A DNA stretch of 64,000 nucleotides, from positions 744,001 through 808,000 of the forward strand of contig NZ_JAUSVO010000001.1 in assembly GCF_030814715.1 (NCBI RefSeq), given 5' to 3'. Each line of letters opens with the position of its first letter. Positions within the stretch are counted from its first letter, which is position 1. A program made the translations under genes and the position numbers. The notes below the pieces were generated by a model. That model worked only from the letters and a program-made list of their open reading frames with translations, did not search any database and was not told where the DNA came from. Positions 1 through 8,772 of the stretch are shown in pieces. This DNA comes from Kaistia dalseonensis (lineage in GTDB: Bacteria; Pseudomonadota; Alphaproteobacteria; Rhizobiales; Kaistiaceae).

Positions 1-24
1 TGACTTCAAGGAGGAGGAGAGATC

Positions 25-1245
25 ATGAACAAACCCATCAAGCACGGCTATTGGGGCTCGAGCGTCGACTATCGCGATCTCCTGAAGCGGATCGCCGAGA
101 TCGGGCCGACGCTGGAGGCGAACGCCGCGGCCGACGAGGAGGCCGGCGAACTGACGCAAGAGAGCTTCGAACTGCTGAAGCCGCTGCGCATTTCGCATTT
201 GCTGGCGACCGAAGCGCTCGGCGGCGCGCAATTGCCGCCAACCCAGGTGCTGGAATTGCTGGAGGCGATCACCTGGCATTCCGGCGCGGCGGGTTGGGTG
301 TCGATGGTGCATTGCTGCATCGGCGCCATGTCGGCCGCCTTCCTGCCGGATAGCGCCGTCGAGCGTCTTTTCGCACCGGGCACCGACAATCGCTTCTCAG
401 GGCAGGGCGCACCGCTCGGCATGCTGAAGAAGGTCGAGGGCGGCTACCGGCTGACCGGCAAGTGGAGCTATGGCAGCGGCTTCAGCCACGCCACCTATTC
501 CCACAGCGCCGCCTTCGTCGATGACGGCACCGGCAAGCCCGCCAAGGACGAGAACGGCAACGTCATCGTCATGTGCGCGCACGCACCGATCCCCGAGCAC
601 ACGATGCTCGGCAACTGGGATGTGCTGGGGCTCGGCGGCACGGGCAGCATCGATTATGCGGCGGAAGATGTCTTCATCGCCGATGATCTCGTCTTCCCGA
701 TCCTGACTGCGCCGCCGATGCGGCAGAAGGAGCTGTTCAGCCTCGGCGTCGTCGGCCTCGCGGCCATCGGCCATACCGGCTGGGCGCTTGGCACCGGCCG
801 TCGCATGCTGGACGAGATCGCCAAGTTCGCGCGCGCCAAGTCGGGCCGTGCCGGCCTGATCGGCGAGAGCGAGAAGTTCTGGTACGATTACGGCCGCGCC
901 GAGGCCCGTTATCGGGCGGCTCGCGCCTTTGTCTTCGAGACGTGGCGTGAAATCGAGGCGCTTGCCGAGGCCGGCGAGAAGATGTCCACCCGCCAGATCA
1001 GCCTCGTGCATCTGGCGAAGTCGGAGATCCACGAAGCCGGCGTCGATATCTGCAACTTCGCCTATCGGGCGGGTGGTGGCGCTTCGCTCCGTGCCGGCGT
1101 GATCCAGCGCACCTTCCGCGAGATGATGGTGGCCGCCAACCACTTCACGATCGCGCCGTCGATCGTCACCTCGGCGGGTCGCGACCTCGGCGGCGTCTGG
1201 AGCAACCGTGTCTGGCAGTTCTACGACCTGATCGAGAAGAAGTAA
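25..1245 (+). CDS. Flavin-dependent monooxygenase, oxygenase component (acyl-CoA dehydrogenase fold)
   Basis: This 406-residue protein has the acyl-CoA dehydrogenase fold used by the oxygenase half of two-component (class D) flavin monooxygenases such as p-hydroxyphenylacetate 3-hydroxylase C2 and HsaA. These enzymes use reduced flavin supplied by a separate reductase to hydroxylate a phenolic ring. The N-terminal helical domain (about 1-110) contains the ITWHSGAAGW segment. The middle beta domain includes KWSYGSGFSHATY, and the C-terminal helical bundle ends in GRDLGGVWSNRVWQFYD. A strong Shine-Dalgarno run (GGAGGAGGAGA, positions 10-20) precedes the ATG. The flavin reductase gene follows 63 bases downstream, which supports the two-component reading over a true acyl-CoA dehydrogenase. 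The substrate is not determined; the neighbouring pcaIJF genes suggest an aromatic acid. The TGA at positions 1-3 may end a gene lying outside the window. Confidence 0.8.
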   Translation: MNKPIKHGYWGSSVDYRDLLKRIAEIGPTLEANAAADEEAGELTQESFELLKPLRISHLLATEALGGAQLPPTQVLELLEAITWHSGAAGWVSMVHCCIGAMSAAFLPDSAVERLFAPGTDNRFSGQGAPLGMLKKVEGGYRLTGKWSYGSGFSHATYSHSAAFVDDGTGKPAKDENGNVIVMCAHAPIPEHTMLGNWDVLGLGGTGSIDYAAEDVFIADDLVFPILTAPPMRQKELFSLGVVGLAAIGHTGWALGTGRRMLDEIAKFARAKSGRAGLIGESEKFWYDYGRAEARYRAARAFVFETWREIEALAEAGEKMSTRQISLVHLAKSEIHEAGVDICNFAYRAGGGASLRAGVIQRTFREMMVAANHFTIAPSIVTSAGRDLGGVWSNRVWQFYDLIEKK

Positions 1246-1308
1246 TCCCTGGGGCCGGGCGGCGCGTGCCGTCCGGCCTTCCCGTCCTGCTGCAGAAGAG
1301 ATACGCCG

Positions 1309-1857
1309 ATGAGCCAGCCGCATCCGATGACCAGCGCCTTTCGGGAAGCCTTTCGCCGGCATCCGGCAGGCGTCGCCGTGATCACCGCCGATCCAGGCGA
1401 CCGACCGGTGGCGATGACCGTATCCTCGCTGATCTCGGTCAGCGCCGCGCCGCCGATCGTCGCCTTCTCGCTTTCGACCAAGTCCGGCTCGTCCGAGCCG
1501 TTGCTGCGAGCGGAGACGATGGTGATCCACCTGCTCCGCTACACCGATATCGATCTGGCCCAGCTCTGCGCGTCGAGCGGCGCCGACCGCTTTCCGCCGG
1601 GCGGCGCGTGGGAACGGCTGCCGACGGGCGAGCCGCGCTATACGGGCGTCGCCACATGGTTCCGTGCCCGGCGCCTCGGCCTGCTGCCGATCGAGGGTGC
1701 GACGCTGGTCGCGGCCGAACTGCTCGAGGGCGAGGCCCATCCGGAAGAGGCGCCGCCCGAGGCGCATTCGCTTGTCTACCTCGACCGGCGCTGGCATCGG
1801 TTGCACAAGGAACTGGACGGTTCCGACTCGCTTCTCGAAACGTCACATTTTCTTTGA
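1309..1857 (+). CDS. Flavin reductase component of the two-component monooxygenase
   Basis: A 182-residue protein of the flavin-reductase-like (HpaC/FMN-binding split barrel) family, of normal length for stand-alone reductases. The N-terminus FREAFRRHPAGVAVITAD, followed by PVAMTVSSLISVSAAPPIVAFSLS, is the characteristic flavin-binding stretch, and VYLDRRWHRL near the C-terminus fits the family's final strand. It would reduce FMN or FAD with NAD(P)H and pass the reduced flavin to the upstream oxygenase. It lies between the oxygenase and the GMC oxidoreductase on the same strand, so the three are probably one operon. Flavin and nucleotide preference cannot be read from the sequence. Confidence 0.85.
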   Translation: MSQPHPMTSAFREAFRRHPAGVAVITADPGDRPVAMTVSSLISVSAAPPIVAFSLSTKSGSSEPLLRAETMVIHLLRYTDIDLAQLCASSGADRFPPGGAWERLPTGEPRYTGVATWFRARRLGLLPIEGATLVAAELLEGEAHPEEAPPEAHSLVYLDRRWHRLHKELDGSDSLLETSHFL

Positions 1858-1910
1858 GCGAGCCGGCTTCGCGCCTCGACTGAAGCCAGCGACCTCCGCG
1901 GAAAGACCTT

Positions 1911-3539
1911 ATGCCCGACGCCAGCCAGCAGCCGGCCGATTTCGGCACGTTCGACGTGATCATTGTTGGCGCGGGTTCGGCCGGATCCGTGATCGCCAAT
2001 CGCCTCTCGGCCGATCCGCGCCGCAAGGTTCTGCTCATCGAGGCCGGCAAGAGCGACAATCACCCCTGGGTGCATATTCCCGTCGGCTATCTCTTCGCCA
2101 TCGGCAATCCGAGGCTCGACTGGGGCTTCAAGACAGAGGCGGTGCCGGGGCTGAACGGCCGCAGCCTGCTCTATCCCCGCGGCAAGGTGCTCGGCGGCTG
2201 CTCGTCGATCAACGGCATGATCTACATGCGCGGCCAGCGCCAGGACTATGATGGCTGGCGCGATCTCGGCAATCCGGGCTGGGGCTGGGCCGACGTGCTG
2301 CCGCTTTTCCGCCGCTCAGAGCATCATTTCGGCGCGGCCGATGAGGCGCATGGCACGACGGGCGAATTGCGCGTGGAGCAGCAGCGTCTCAAATGGCCGA
2401 TCCTCGACGAGGTCGCGAAGGCGGCAGCGGAGATGGGCATTCCGGTTTCGCGAGATTTCAACGCCGGCGACAATGAGGGCGTCGGCTATTTCCCGGTGAA
2501 CCAGAAGCGCGGCATACGCTGGAACGCGCGCAAGGCCTTCCTAGAGCCCGCTCGCCGCCGGCCCAATCTGGCGATCGTGACCGAATGCCATGTGCGGCGG
2601 CTGCGGCTCGACGGACGGCGCGTCACCGGCGTTGTCTTTTCGCGCGGCAACGCCCTTTTCGAAGCGCATGCCGGGCAGGAGGTAGTGCTCTCCGCCGGAG
2701 CGATCGGGTCGCCGCAGATCCTCGAACTCTCGGGCATCGGCAGGCCGGACGTGCTGGAGCGGATCGGCGTGAAACTGGCCCATGCCCTGCCGGGCGTCGG
2801 CGAGAATCTGCAGGATCATCTGCAGATCCGCACCATTTTCTCGATCACGGGCGCGCACACGCTGAACGACCGGGCTGCGACGCTGCACGGCAAGGCCGGC
2901 ATTGCGCTCCAATATGCGCTGACTCAGAGCGGGCCGATGGCGATGGCGCCGAGCCAGCTCGGCATCTTCACCCGCAGCAGTCCGGCGCATGATCGCGCCA
3001 ATATCGAATATCACGTTCAGCCTCTGTCGCTGGATGCCTTCGGCCAGCCCTTGCATCGCACGCCCGCGCTGACGGTATCGGTGTGCAATCTTCGTCCGAC
3101 GAGCCGCGGATCGAGCCATGCCGCGGGCGCCGACCCGTTGGCGGCGCCTGCGATCCAGCCGAACTATCTCTCGACCGAGGCCGACCGCCGCGTGGCCGCC
3201 GACAGCATCCGTCATGCGCGCCGGCTGATGGCGCAGCCGCATCTGGCGCGCTACCGGCCGACCGAGATCAAGCCCGGTCCGGGCCCGGAGGATGACGAGA
3301 CGCTGGCTCGGCTCGCGGGCGAGATCGGCACGACGATCTTTCACCCGGTCGGCACCGCCCGCATGGGCCATGACGGGGACGCGGTCGTCGGTCCTGATCT
3401 GAAGGTGCATGGGCTCGACGGGCTGCGCATCGCCGATTGCTCGGTGATGCCGACCATCGTCTCGGGCAATACGCACGCGCCGGCCGTGATGATCGGTGAG
3501 AAGGCGGCGGAGAACATCATCGCCGCAGGCAACCGATAG
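1911..3539 (+). CDS. GMC-family FAD-dependent alcohol oxidoreductase (choline-dehydrogenase-like)
   Basis: A 542-residue glucose-methanol-choline oxidoreductase. The N-terminal FAD-binding Rossmann motif VIIVGAGSAGSVIANRLS is at about residues 15-32. The GMC signature region follows (YPRGKVLGGCSSINGMIYMRG, roughly 85-105). The C-terminal active-site segment holds the catalytic histidine in HPVGTARMG and the second conserved pair in SGNTHAPAVMIGEKAAENI. Members oxidise alcohols to aldehydes, often with ubiquinone as electron acceptor. It resembles BetA-type enzymes, but no betaine genes are nearby, so choline is not a safe substrate call. Position after the monooxygenase pair suggests it oxidises an alcohol in the same catabolic route. 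The start ATG at 1911 lies 53 bases after the reductase stop. Confidence 0.82.
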   Translation: MPDASQQPADFGTFDVIIVGAGSAGSVIANRLSADPRRKVLLIEAGKSDNHPWVHIPVGYLFAIGNPRLDWGFKTEAVPGLNGRSLLYPRGKVLGGCSSINGMIYMRGQRQDYDGWRDLGNPGWGWADVLPLFRRSEHHFGAADEAHGTTGELRVEQQRLKWPILDEVAKAAAEMGIPVSRDFNAGDNEGVGYFPVNQKRGIRWNARKAFLEPARRRPNLAIVTECHVRRLRLDGRRVTGVVFSRGNALFEAHAGQEVVLSAGAIGSPQILELSGIGRPDVLERIGVKLAHALPGVGENLQDHLQIRTIFSITGAHTLNDRAATLHGKAGIALQYALTQSGPMAMAPSQLGIFTRSSPAHDRANIEYHVQPLSLDAFGQPLHRTPALTVSVCNLRPTSRGSSHAAGADPLAAPAIQPNYLSTEADRRVAADSIRHARRLMAQPHLARYRPTEIKPGPGPEDDETLARLAGEIGTTIFHPVGTARMGHDGDAVVGPDLKVHGLDGLRIADCSVMPTIVSGNTHAPAVMIGEKAAENIIAAGNR

Positions 3540-3558
3540 TCTTCCGTCGCGGTCGGGT

Positions 3559-4320
3559 TCAGCGGAGGATTTCCCGCATACGGGTGCTGACGTCCCGCAG
3601 CGCCGGCAGATAGCGCGCCACGAGTTCCTCGATCGGCTCGCTGCGGGCCGGCAGGCCGAGGTTGAGGGCTGCGACGGTAGCCCGTCGCGCGGTCGTGAGG
3701 GGCACCGCGATCGAGCGCAGGCCGATCTCGACCTCCTGGTCGATGACGGCATAGCCTTGCTGCCGGACATGGGCGATCTCGGCCAGGATCGCTTCCGGCT
3801 CGATCAGCGTATGCGGCGTGCGGCGGGGCAGGGGGGCGGAACCGAGACGCTCGCGCGCTTCGGCTTCGGGCAGGGCGGCGAGCAGCACCCGGCCCATTGA
3901 TGTGCAGTAGGCCGGCAGACGCGAGCCGGGCATCAGCGCGATCGACATGACCTTCCGCTGTGCCGCGCGGGCAACATAGACGATCTCGGCGCCGTCGAGG
4001 ATCGAGACCGACGAACTCTCGCCGATCGCGTCGGACAGCTCGTCGAGCAGTGGCTGAACCAGTTGCGGCAGCGGCATGGTGGCGAGGCAGGCCGTGCCCA
4101 ATCGCAGCACGCGCGGCGTCAGCGTGAAGAATTTCCCGTCATAATCGGCATAGCCGAGATGGGCGAGCGTCAGCAGGCAGCGACGCGCCGTCGCCCGGTC
4201 GAGGCCAGAGGCGACGGCGACCTCCGAGATCGACTGCCGCGGATGATCGGGGCTGAACGTCTCGATGACGGCGAGGCCCTTGGCAAGGCCGCCCATGAGA
4301 TCGCGTTCGGGAGTTGTCAC
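3559..4320 (-). CDS. IclR-family transcriptional regulator (PcaR/PobR-like)
   Basis: A 253-residue IclR regulator. The N-terminal winged helix-turn-helix covers about residues 10-75 (GLAVIETF ... SISEVAVASGLDRATARRCLLTLAHLGY). The C-terminal effector domain contains the family segment SVSILDGAEIVYVARAA and, near residue 215, AVPLTTARRATVAALNLG. It resembles the PcaR/PcaU/PobR subgroup, which senses 3-oxoadipate or related aromatic intermediates and usually activates pca genes. It is transcribed divergently from pcaIJF, and the 134-base spacer contains a perfect inverted repeat, so it most likely controls pcaIJF and itself. It also converges on the GMC gene with only 19 bases between the stops. 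The effector is inferred from context. Confidence 0.85.
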   Translation of the reverse strand: MTTPERDLMGGLAKGLAVIETFSPDHPRQSISEVAVASGLDRATARRCLLTLAHLGYADYDGKFFTLTPRVLRLGTACLATMPLPQLVQPLLDELSDAIGESSSVSILDGAEIVYVARAAQRKVMSIALMPGSRLPAYCTSMGRVLLAALPEAEARERLGSAPLPRRTPHTLIEPEAILAEIAHVRQQGYAVIDQEVEIGLRSIAVPLTTARRATVAALNLGLPARSEPIEELVARYLPALRDVSTRMREILR

Positions 4321-4342
4321 GGGCGCAGACCTCTGCGTTTGA

Positions 4343-4371
4343 GCGATATGCGAACAAATGAATCATATCGC
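4343..4371. promoter_or_regulatory. Perfect inverted repeat, candidate IclR/PcaR operator
   Basis: GCGATATG (4343-4350) is repeated as its exact reverse complement CATATCGC (4364-4371), with 13 bases between. It sits in the divergent spacer between the IclR gene and pcaI, 23 bases from the regulator start and 83 bases before the pcaI start. The spacer also holds two CAAAT half-copies (4355 and 4373). A weak -35-like TTGAGC at 4339 suggests overlap with a promoter. The operator role is inferred from symmetry and position. Confidence 0.6.
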
Positions 4372-4454
4372 ACAAATCAAATGGACGGAAGCACGAGCGC
4401 GGCCTATCGCTTCACCTCGCACCGGGCGTTTTGCGCCACGGAGGGAGACATCGC

Positions 4455-5186
4455 ATGGACAAGACAGTCGCAAACCTCGCCACGGCGGTGGCGGGGATCG
4501 AGGATGGCATGACCGTGATGATCGGCGGCTTCGGTGGGGCGGGCTCGCCGATCGAGCTGATCCACGCGCTCATCGACCGCTTTCTCGCCACGGGCCATCC
4601 GAAGGACCTGACGATCATCAACAACAATGCCGGCAACGGCCATGTCGGCCTCGCCGCGCTGATCGAAGCCGGGATGGTGAAGAAGCTGATCTGCTCCTTC
4701 CCGCGTTCCGCCGATCCGGTGGTGTTCACCGATCTCTACCTGGCCGGCAAGATCGAGCTGGAGCTGGTGCCGCAGGGCACGCTCGCCGAGCGCATCCGCG
4801 CGGGCGGCGCCGGCATCCCGGCCTTCTATACGCCGACCTCCTATGGAACCGATCTCGCCAAGGGCAAGCCGGTCGAGGAATTCGAAGGGCGTGCTTACGT
4901 CCGCGAGCGTTGGCTGAAGGCCGATGTGGCGTTGGTGAAGGCGGAGACGGCCGATACGCACGGCAATCTCACCTACCGGGCTGCGGCGCGGAACTTCAAT
5001 CCGCTGATGTGCATGGCGGCGGCCCTGACGGTTGCGCAGGCGCGGCGGGTCGTGCCGGCCGGCGGCATTGACCCCGAGATCGTGATCACCCCCGGCATCT
5101 TCGTGCAGCAGGTGGTCGAGGTGGCCGATCCGCAGCAGGAAGAAGATCTGAACCGCGCCAACGCCGTCTATCCGGGAGTTGCCTGA
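4455..5186 (+). CDS. pcaI: 3-oxoadipate CoA-transferase, alpha subunit
   Basis: A 243-residue alpha subunit of a class I CoA-transferase. With PcaJ it moves CoA from succinyl-CoA to 3-oxoadipate, the penultimate step of the beta-ketoadipate pathway. Family features are the glycine-rich loop VMIGGFGGAGSPIELIHAL near the N-terminus, TIINNNAGNG, and the closing region VVPAGGIDPEIVITPGIFV. The ATG at 4455 is preceded by GGAGGGA at 4440-4446, so I prefer it to an in-frame TTG at 4431. It is the first gene of a tight pcaI-pcaJ-pcaF operon. Related transferases act on acetoacetate, but the adjacent 3-oxoadipyl-CoA thiolase and PcaR-like regulator favour 3-oxoadipate. Confidence 0.9.
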   Translation: MDKTVANLATAVAGIEDGMTVMIGGFGGAGSPIELIHALIDRFLATGHPKDLTIINNNAGNGHVGLAALIEAGMVKKLICSFPRSADPVVFTDLYLAGKIELELVPQGTLAERIRAGGAGIPAFYTPTSYGTDLAKGKPVEEFEGRAYVRERWLKADVALVKAETADTHGNLTYRAAARNFNPLMCMAAALTVAQARRVVPAGGIDPEIVITPGIFVQQVVEVADPQQEEDLNRANAVYPGVA

Positions 5187-5187
5187 C

Positions 5188-5859
5188 ATGACCGCGAAGC
5201 TCTCCAACAACCAGATCGCCTGGCGCGCCGCGCAGGACATTACCGACGGCGCCTATGTCAATCTCGGCATCGGCTTCCCGGAGAAGGTGGCGCAGTATCA
5301 GCCGCCGGGCCGCGAAGCGATCTTCCACACCGAGAACGGCATCCTGAATTTCGGCGAGCCGCCGCCAAAGGGCCAGGAAGACTGGGACCTGATCAATGCC
5401 GGCAAGAAGGCCGTGACGCTGAAGCCGGGCGCCGCCTTCTTCCACCATGCCGACAGTTTCGCGATGGTGCGGGGCGGGCATCTCGATGTCGCGATCCTGG
5501 GCGCCTATGAAGTGGCCGAGAATGGCGATCTCGCCAACTGGTCCACCGGGCCGAAGGGCGTGCCGGCGGTCGGCGGGGCCATGGATTTGGTCCACGGCGC
5601 GAAGCGCGTCGCCGTCATCACCGACCATGTCACCAAGGACGGCAAGCCGAAGCTCCTGAAGCGCTGCACCTTGCCTTTGACCGGCGTCGGCTGCGTCACG
5701 CGGGTCTACACCTCGCTTGCCGTGATCGACATCGAAGGCGGACGCTTCGTCCTGAAGGAGAAGCTGCCGGCGCTGTCCTTCGACGAATTGCAGGCCGTGA
5801 CCGGCGCCGAATTGCTGGTGTCCGGCACGGTTGCCGACTTGATCGTTCCGGAGCTTTGA
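5188..5859 (+). CDS. pcaJ: 3-oxoadipate CoA-transferase, beta subunit
   Basis: A 223-residue beta subunit, the partner of PcaI. The catalytic glutamate that forms the glutamyl-CoA thioester is in the HTENGIL motif (about residue 47). The upstream VNLGIGFPEKVAQY and the downstream HHADSFAMVRGGHLDVAILGAYEV are typical of the subunit. The ATG at 5188 lies one base after the pcaI stop, with GGGAG at 5174-5178 as ribosome-binding site; an in-frame TTG at 5179 overlaps pcaI and is less likely. Its own TGA ends one base before the pcaF start, so the three genes are probably translationally coupled. Confidence 0.92.
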   Translation: MTAKLSNNQIAWRAAQDITDGAYVNLGIGFPEKVAQYQPPGREAIFHTENGILNFGEPPPKGQEDWDLINAGKKAVTLKPGAAFFHHADSFAMVRGGHLDVAILGAYEVAENGDLANWSTGPKGVPAVGGAMDLVHGAKRVAVITDHVTKDGKPKLLKRCTLPLTGVGCVTRVYTSLAVIDIEGGRFVLKEKLPALSFDELQAVTGAELLVSGTVADLIVPEL

Positions 5860-5860
5860 G

Positions 5861-7063
<1,203 letters not shown>

Positions 7064-7168
7064 CAAACGCCGGTAGGGGAGGCGCGAGCCTGCCCTCCCG
7101 TCTTGATTCGGTCGCAAGGCTATCGCGATGGAAGCGGCCGCGATTCGTAGGCGGCTATGCCGTCCGCG

Positions 7169-7411
7169 TTATTGGTCCAGCGGCTTCCTGGGCTCGCCCT
7201 TGAAGATGCACTGGCCCGAACGCTCGACATTCAGGTAGCGCACGCGACCGGTTGGGTTCGTCATGCTGACGCCGGCGCGGCCACAAGCCTCCTGCGTGGC
7301 GAATCCCTCGATCGTCGTGATGTTGGTCGACGCGATCTGAAGCTGGTCGGTGCCAACAGGCCCGCCCGGCGTCACCGCGAAAATATACGTCGTGATCACC
7401 AACGCCCACAT
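7169..7411 (-). CDS. Small exported or membrane-anchored hypothetical protein
   Basis: An 80-residue protein starting MWALVITTYIFAV, a hydrophobic N-terminus that could be a signal peptide or anchor. The remainder contains two cysteines (ATQEACGRAG and RSGQCIFKG) that could form a disulphide in the periplasm. I chose the ATG at 7409-7411 because a GGGGAG sequence lies about 8 bases before it and the hydrophobic segment follows at once; the frame stays open further upstream, but that part is arginine-rich and unlike a protein N-terminus. It converges on pcaF with 105 bases between. No family recognised. Confidence 0.55.
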   Translation of the reverse strand: MWALVITTYIFAVTPGGPVGTDQLQIASTNITTIEGFATQEACGRAGVSMTNPTGRVRYLNVERSGQCIFKGEPRKPLDQ

Positions 7412-7651
7412 GCCGAAAGCTCCCCGAATGGCCGGCCTTATTGTGGGCGCCCGGCAGCGAACGTTCAAGGGAGCGGAAACGAAGCGCGGTTCGCAGGCCC
7501 GGACAGTCGGGCGGATGTGTCCGCAGACGGCCGCCCGAAAAAGAACCGCCTTCCGTGGCAATCGCGAAGCAGCTTTGGCTGATGACGCACGACAAGTCGC
7601 CGTTCGAGCGTGAGCGGAGGCGTTGTCGCGCGTATAGCGACGCTTCAAATG

Positions 7652-7686
7652 AAAAAGGGGCCGGACGAATATCGTCCAACCCCTTG
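7652..7686 (-). terminator. Rho-independent terminator of tRNA-Asn
   Basis: On the minus strand, AAGGGG and CCCCTT flank an inner GGACG-ATATT-CGTCC stem, and the hairpin is followed directly by a run of five T. It starts about 9 bases after the tRNA-Asn CCA end, so it very likely ends the tRNA transcript. Confidence 0.85.
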
Positions 7687-7694
7687 ATCAAATC

Positions 7695-7770
7695 TGGCTC
7701 CGCGAGTTGGACTCGAACCAACGACCCGGTGATTAACAGTCACCTGCTCTACCAACTGAGCTATCGCGGA
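7695..7770 (-). tRNA. tRNA-Asn (anticodon GTT)
   Basis: A full cloverleaf is seen on the minus strand. The acceptor stem TCCGCGA (from 7770) pairs with TCGCGGA; the D arm contains AGCTCAGTTGGTAGAGC; the anticodon loop CTGTTAATC has anticodon GTT; the T arm contains GGTTCGAGTCC; the discriminator is G and the CCA end is encoded (TGG at 7695-7697 on the plus strand). The length is 76 bases including CCA. It stands alone, with its own promoter-like and terminator sequences. Confidence 0.97.
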
Positions 7771-7795
7771 ACAGCACTTCGTGCCGACGGGCGTG

Positions 7796-7824
7796 GCTAT
7801 AGCAAAGCCGGCGTCGGCTTGCAA
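7796..7824 (-). promoter_or_regulatory. Candidate promoter of tRNA-Asn
   Basis: Reading on the minus strand, TTGCAA (7824-7819) and TATAGC (7801-7796) are separated by exactly 17 bases, and the -10 box ends 25 bases before the tRNA 5' end. This fits a housekeeping sigma promoter. It is a pattern match only. Confidence 0.5.
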
Positions 7825-8023
7825 AGCCCAAAAAGCAGAGATTCACAGCTCGTCCCCAAAAGGGGCGGGATATTCGCGCGCCATCGGCTGGACGCCGTCA
7901 TGCGCTCGTCCCATTTATGCGCTGTATTCCTTGCAGTCGGCGGCTGTATCGGTGAATTTATCCACCTGCGGCCACCCCGGCGCCACCACCACTTCAAGTC
8001 GCTCGCTCGAGAACAAGAACCCG

Positions 8024-8290
8024 ATGCCATCCATCCGATTCGGAAAGAGATCGATCAAGCTCCCCGACAGTCGCCTCCTGCGAGTCGGGCTCGGCGGCAC
8101 GTTCATCGCCGGAGGTTTGTTCAGTTTCCTGCCCGTGCTCGGTATCTGGATGCTGCCGGTCGGCCTGATCATTCTCTCGCATGATTTTCCGAGGATCCGC
8201 CGCTTCCGCCGGCAGTGGGAAGTGAAGATCTCGCGCCGGTGGGCGCGGTTTCGGGGGCGCTCGACGGCTGCCAACAGCCGGGCCGCCTGA
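8024..8290 (+). CDS. Small membrane protein, probable PGPGW-type
   Basis: An 88-residue protein with a basic N-terminus (MPSIRFGKRSIKLPDSRLLR), one long hydrophobic hairpin (VGLGGTFIAGGLFSFLPVLGIWMLPVGLIILS), the conserved-looking end of that hairpin (SHDFPRIRRFRR) and a basic tail. The PVLGIWMLPVGLIILS stretch resembles the small rhizobial membrane proteins grouped under the PGPGW family, whose function is unknown. The ATG at 8024 was chosen because the frame upstream overlaps the tRNA promoter region and lacks protein-like composition. The Shine-Dalgarno sequence is weak. Confidence 0.6.
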   Translation: MPSIRFGKRSIKLPDSRLLRVGLGGTFIAGGLFSFLPVLGIWMLPVGLIILSHDFPRIRRFRRQWEVKISRRWARFRGRSTAANSRAA

Positions 8291-8327
8291 TCGGCTTGCG
8301 CGCCCCGCCTAATCCTTCTAGCTTCAA

Positions 8328-8530
8328 GGACGCGTTGGTTCCCCCGACGGATCTCAGATCCGGGGGGATGAAATGGGAATTCGGTGAGGCCTGACCCTGA
8401 CGGGAGCCGATGCCGAAGCTGCCCCCGCAACTGTAAGCGGCGAGCGACCTCGCACCATGCCACTGGGAAACCGGGAAGGCGGCGAGGGAGCGGCGACCCG
8501 TGAGCCAGGAGACCAGCCTGCGCGTGAAGT
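8328..8530 (+). promoter_or_regulatory. Cobalamin (B12) riboswitch
   Basis: A complete cobalamin riboswitch core can be read: GCGTTGGTTCC at the 5' side, GATGAAATGGGAATTCGGTG (8366-8385), GCTGCCCCCGCAACTGTAAGCGG (from 8417), the CACTGGGAAACCGGGAAGGC region (8461-8480), the B12 box AGCCAGGAGACCAGCC (8503-8518), and a closing CGCG. It stands immediately before cbtB. A short hairpin (CCGTC/GACGG, 8538-8552) lies between the aptamer and the cbtB Shine-Dalgarno AGGAG (8556-8560), which suggests control of translation. Bound adenosylcobalamin should reduce expression of the cobalt-transport and cobalamin genes. Confidence 0.95.
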
Positions 8531-8567
8531 AGACCAGCCGTCGGTGGGACGGCCCAGGAGATACGCA

Positions 8568-8756
8568 ATGGTTACCTCGTCCAGTTCGATTCCCTCGATC
8601 CAGTCCGCCGCCTCGGCGCAGAGCCGCGCCGTGCCGGCCGTGCTCGCGCTCGCCTTTGGCGTTCTGCTCTTCCTCGGCACCGGCTTCGCCGCCCCGAGCA
8701 TGATCCACAACGCGACGCACGATACGCGCCACGCGCTCGGCCTTCCCTGCCACTAG
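8568..8756 (+). CDS. cbtB: Cobalt transporter subunit CbtB
   Basis: A 62-residue protein with one membrane helix (VLALAFGVLLFLGTGFAA) and the characteristic histidine-containing tail HNATHDTRHALGLPCH, which is thought to bind cobalt. It is the normal length for CbtB. The ATG at 8568 is preceded by AGGAG at 8556-8560 and is the first gene after the B12 riboswitch. CbtB and CbtA form a B12-regulated cobalt uptake system in proteobacteria that use the cobaltochelatase CobNST; function here is inferred from family and riboswitch. Confidence 0.92.
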   Translation: MVTSSSSIPSIQSAASAQSRAVPAVLALAFGVLLFLGTGFAAPSMIHNATHDTRHALGLPCH

Positions 8757-8772
8757 GCCGTCCGAGGACATC

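Noticed and set aside
397-1806. Long open frame on the minus strand opposite the monooxygenase pair.
   Set aside because: Arginine-rich shadow frame typical of high-GC coding DNA; the plus-strand genes have clear families and ribosome-binding sites.
7064-7168. Possible terminator just after pcaF (GGGGAGGC and GCCTGCCC near 7074-7100).
   Set aside because: The stem is imperfect and has no clear T run, so it is not listed as a feature.
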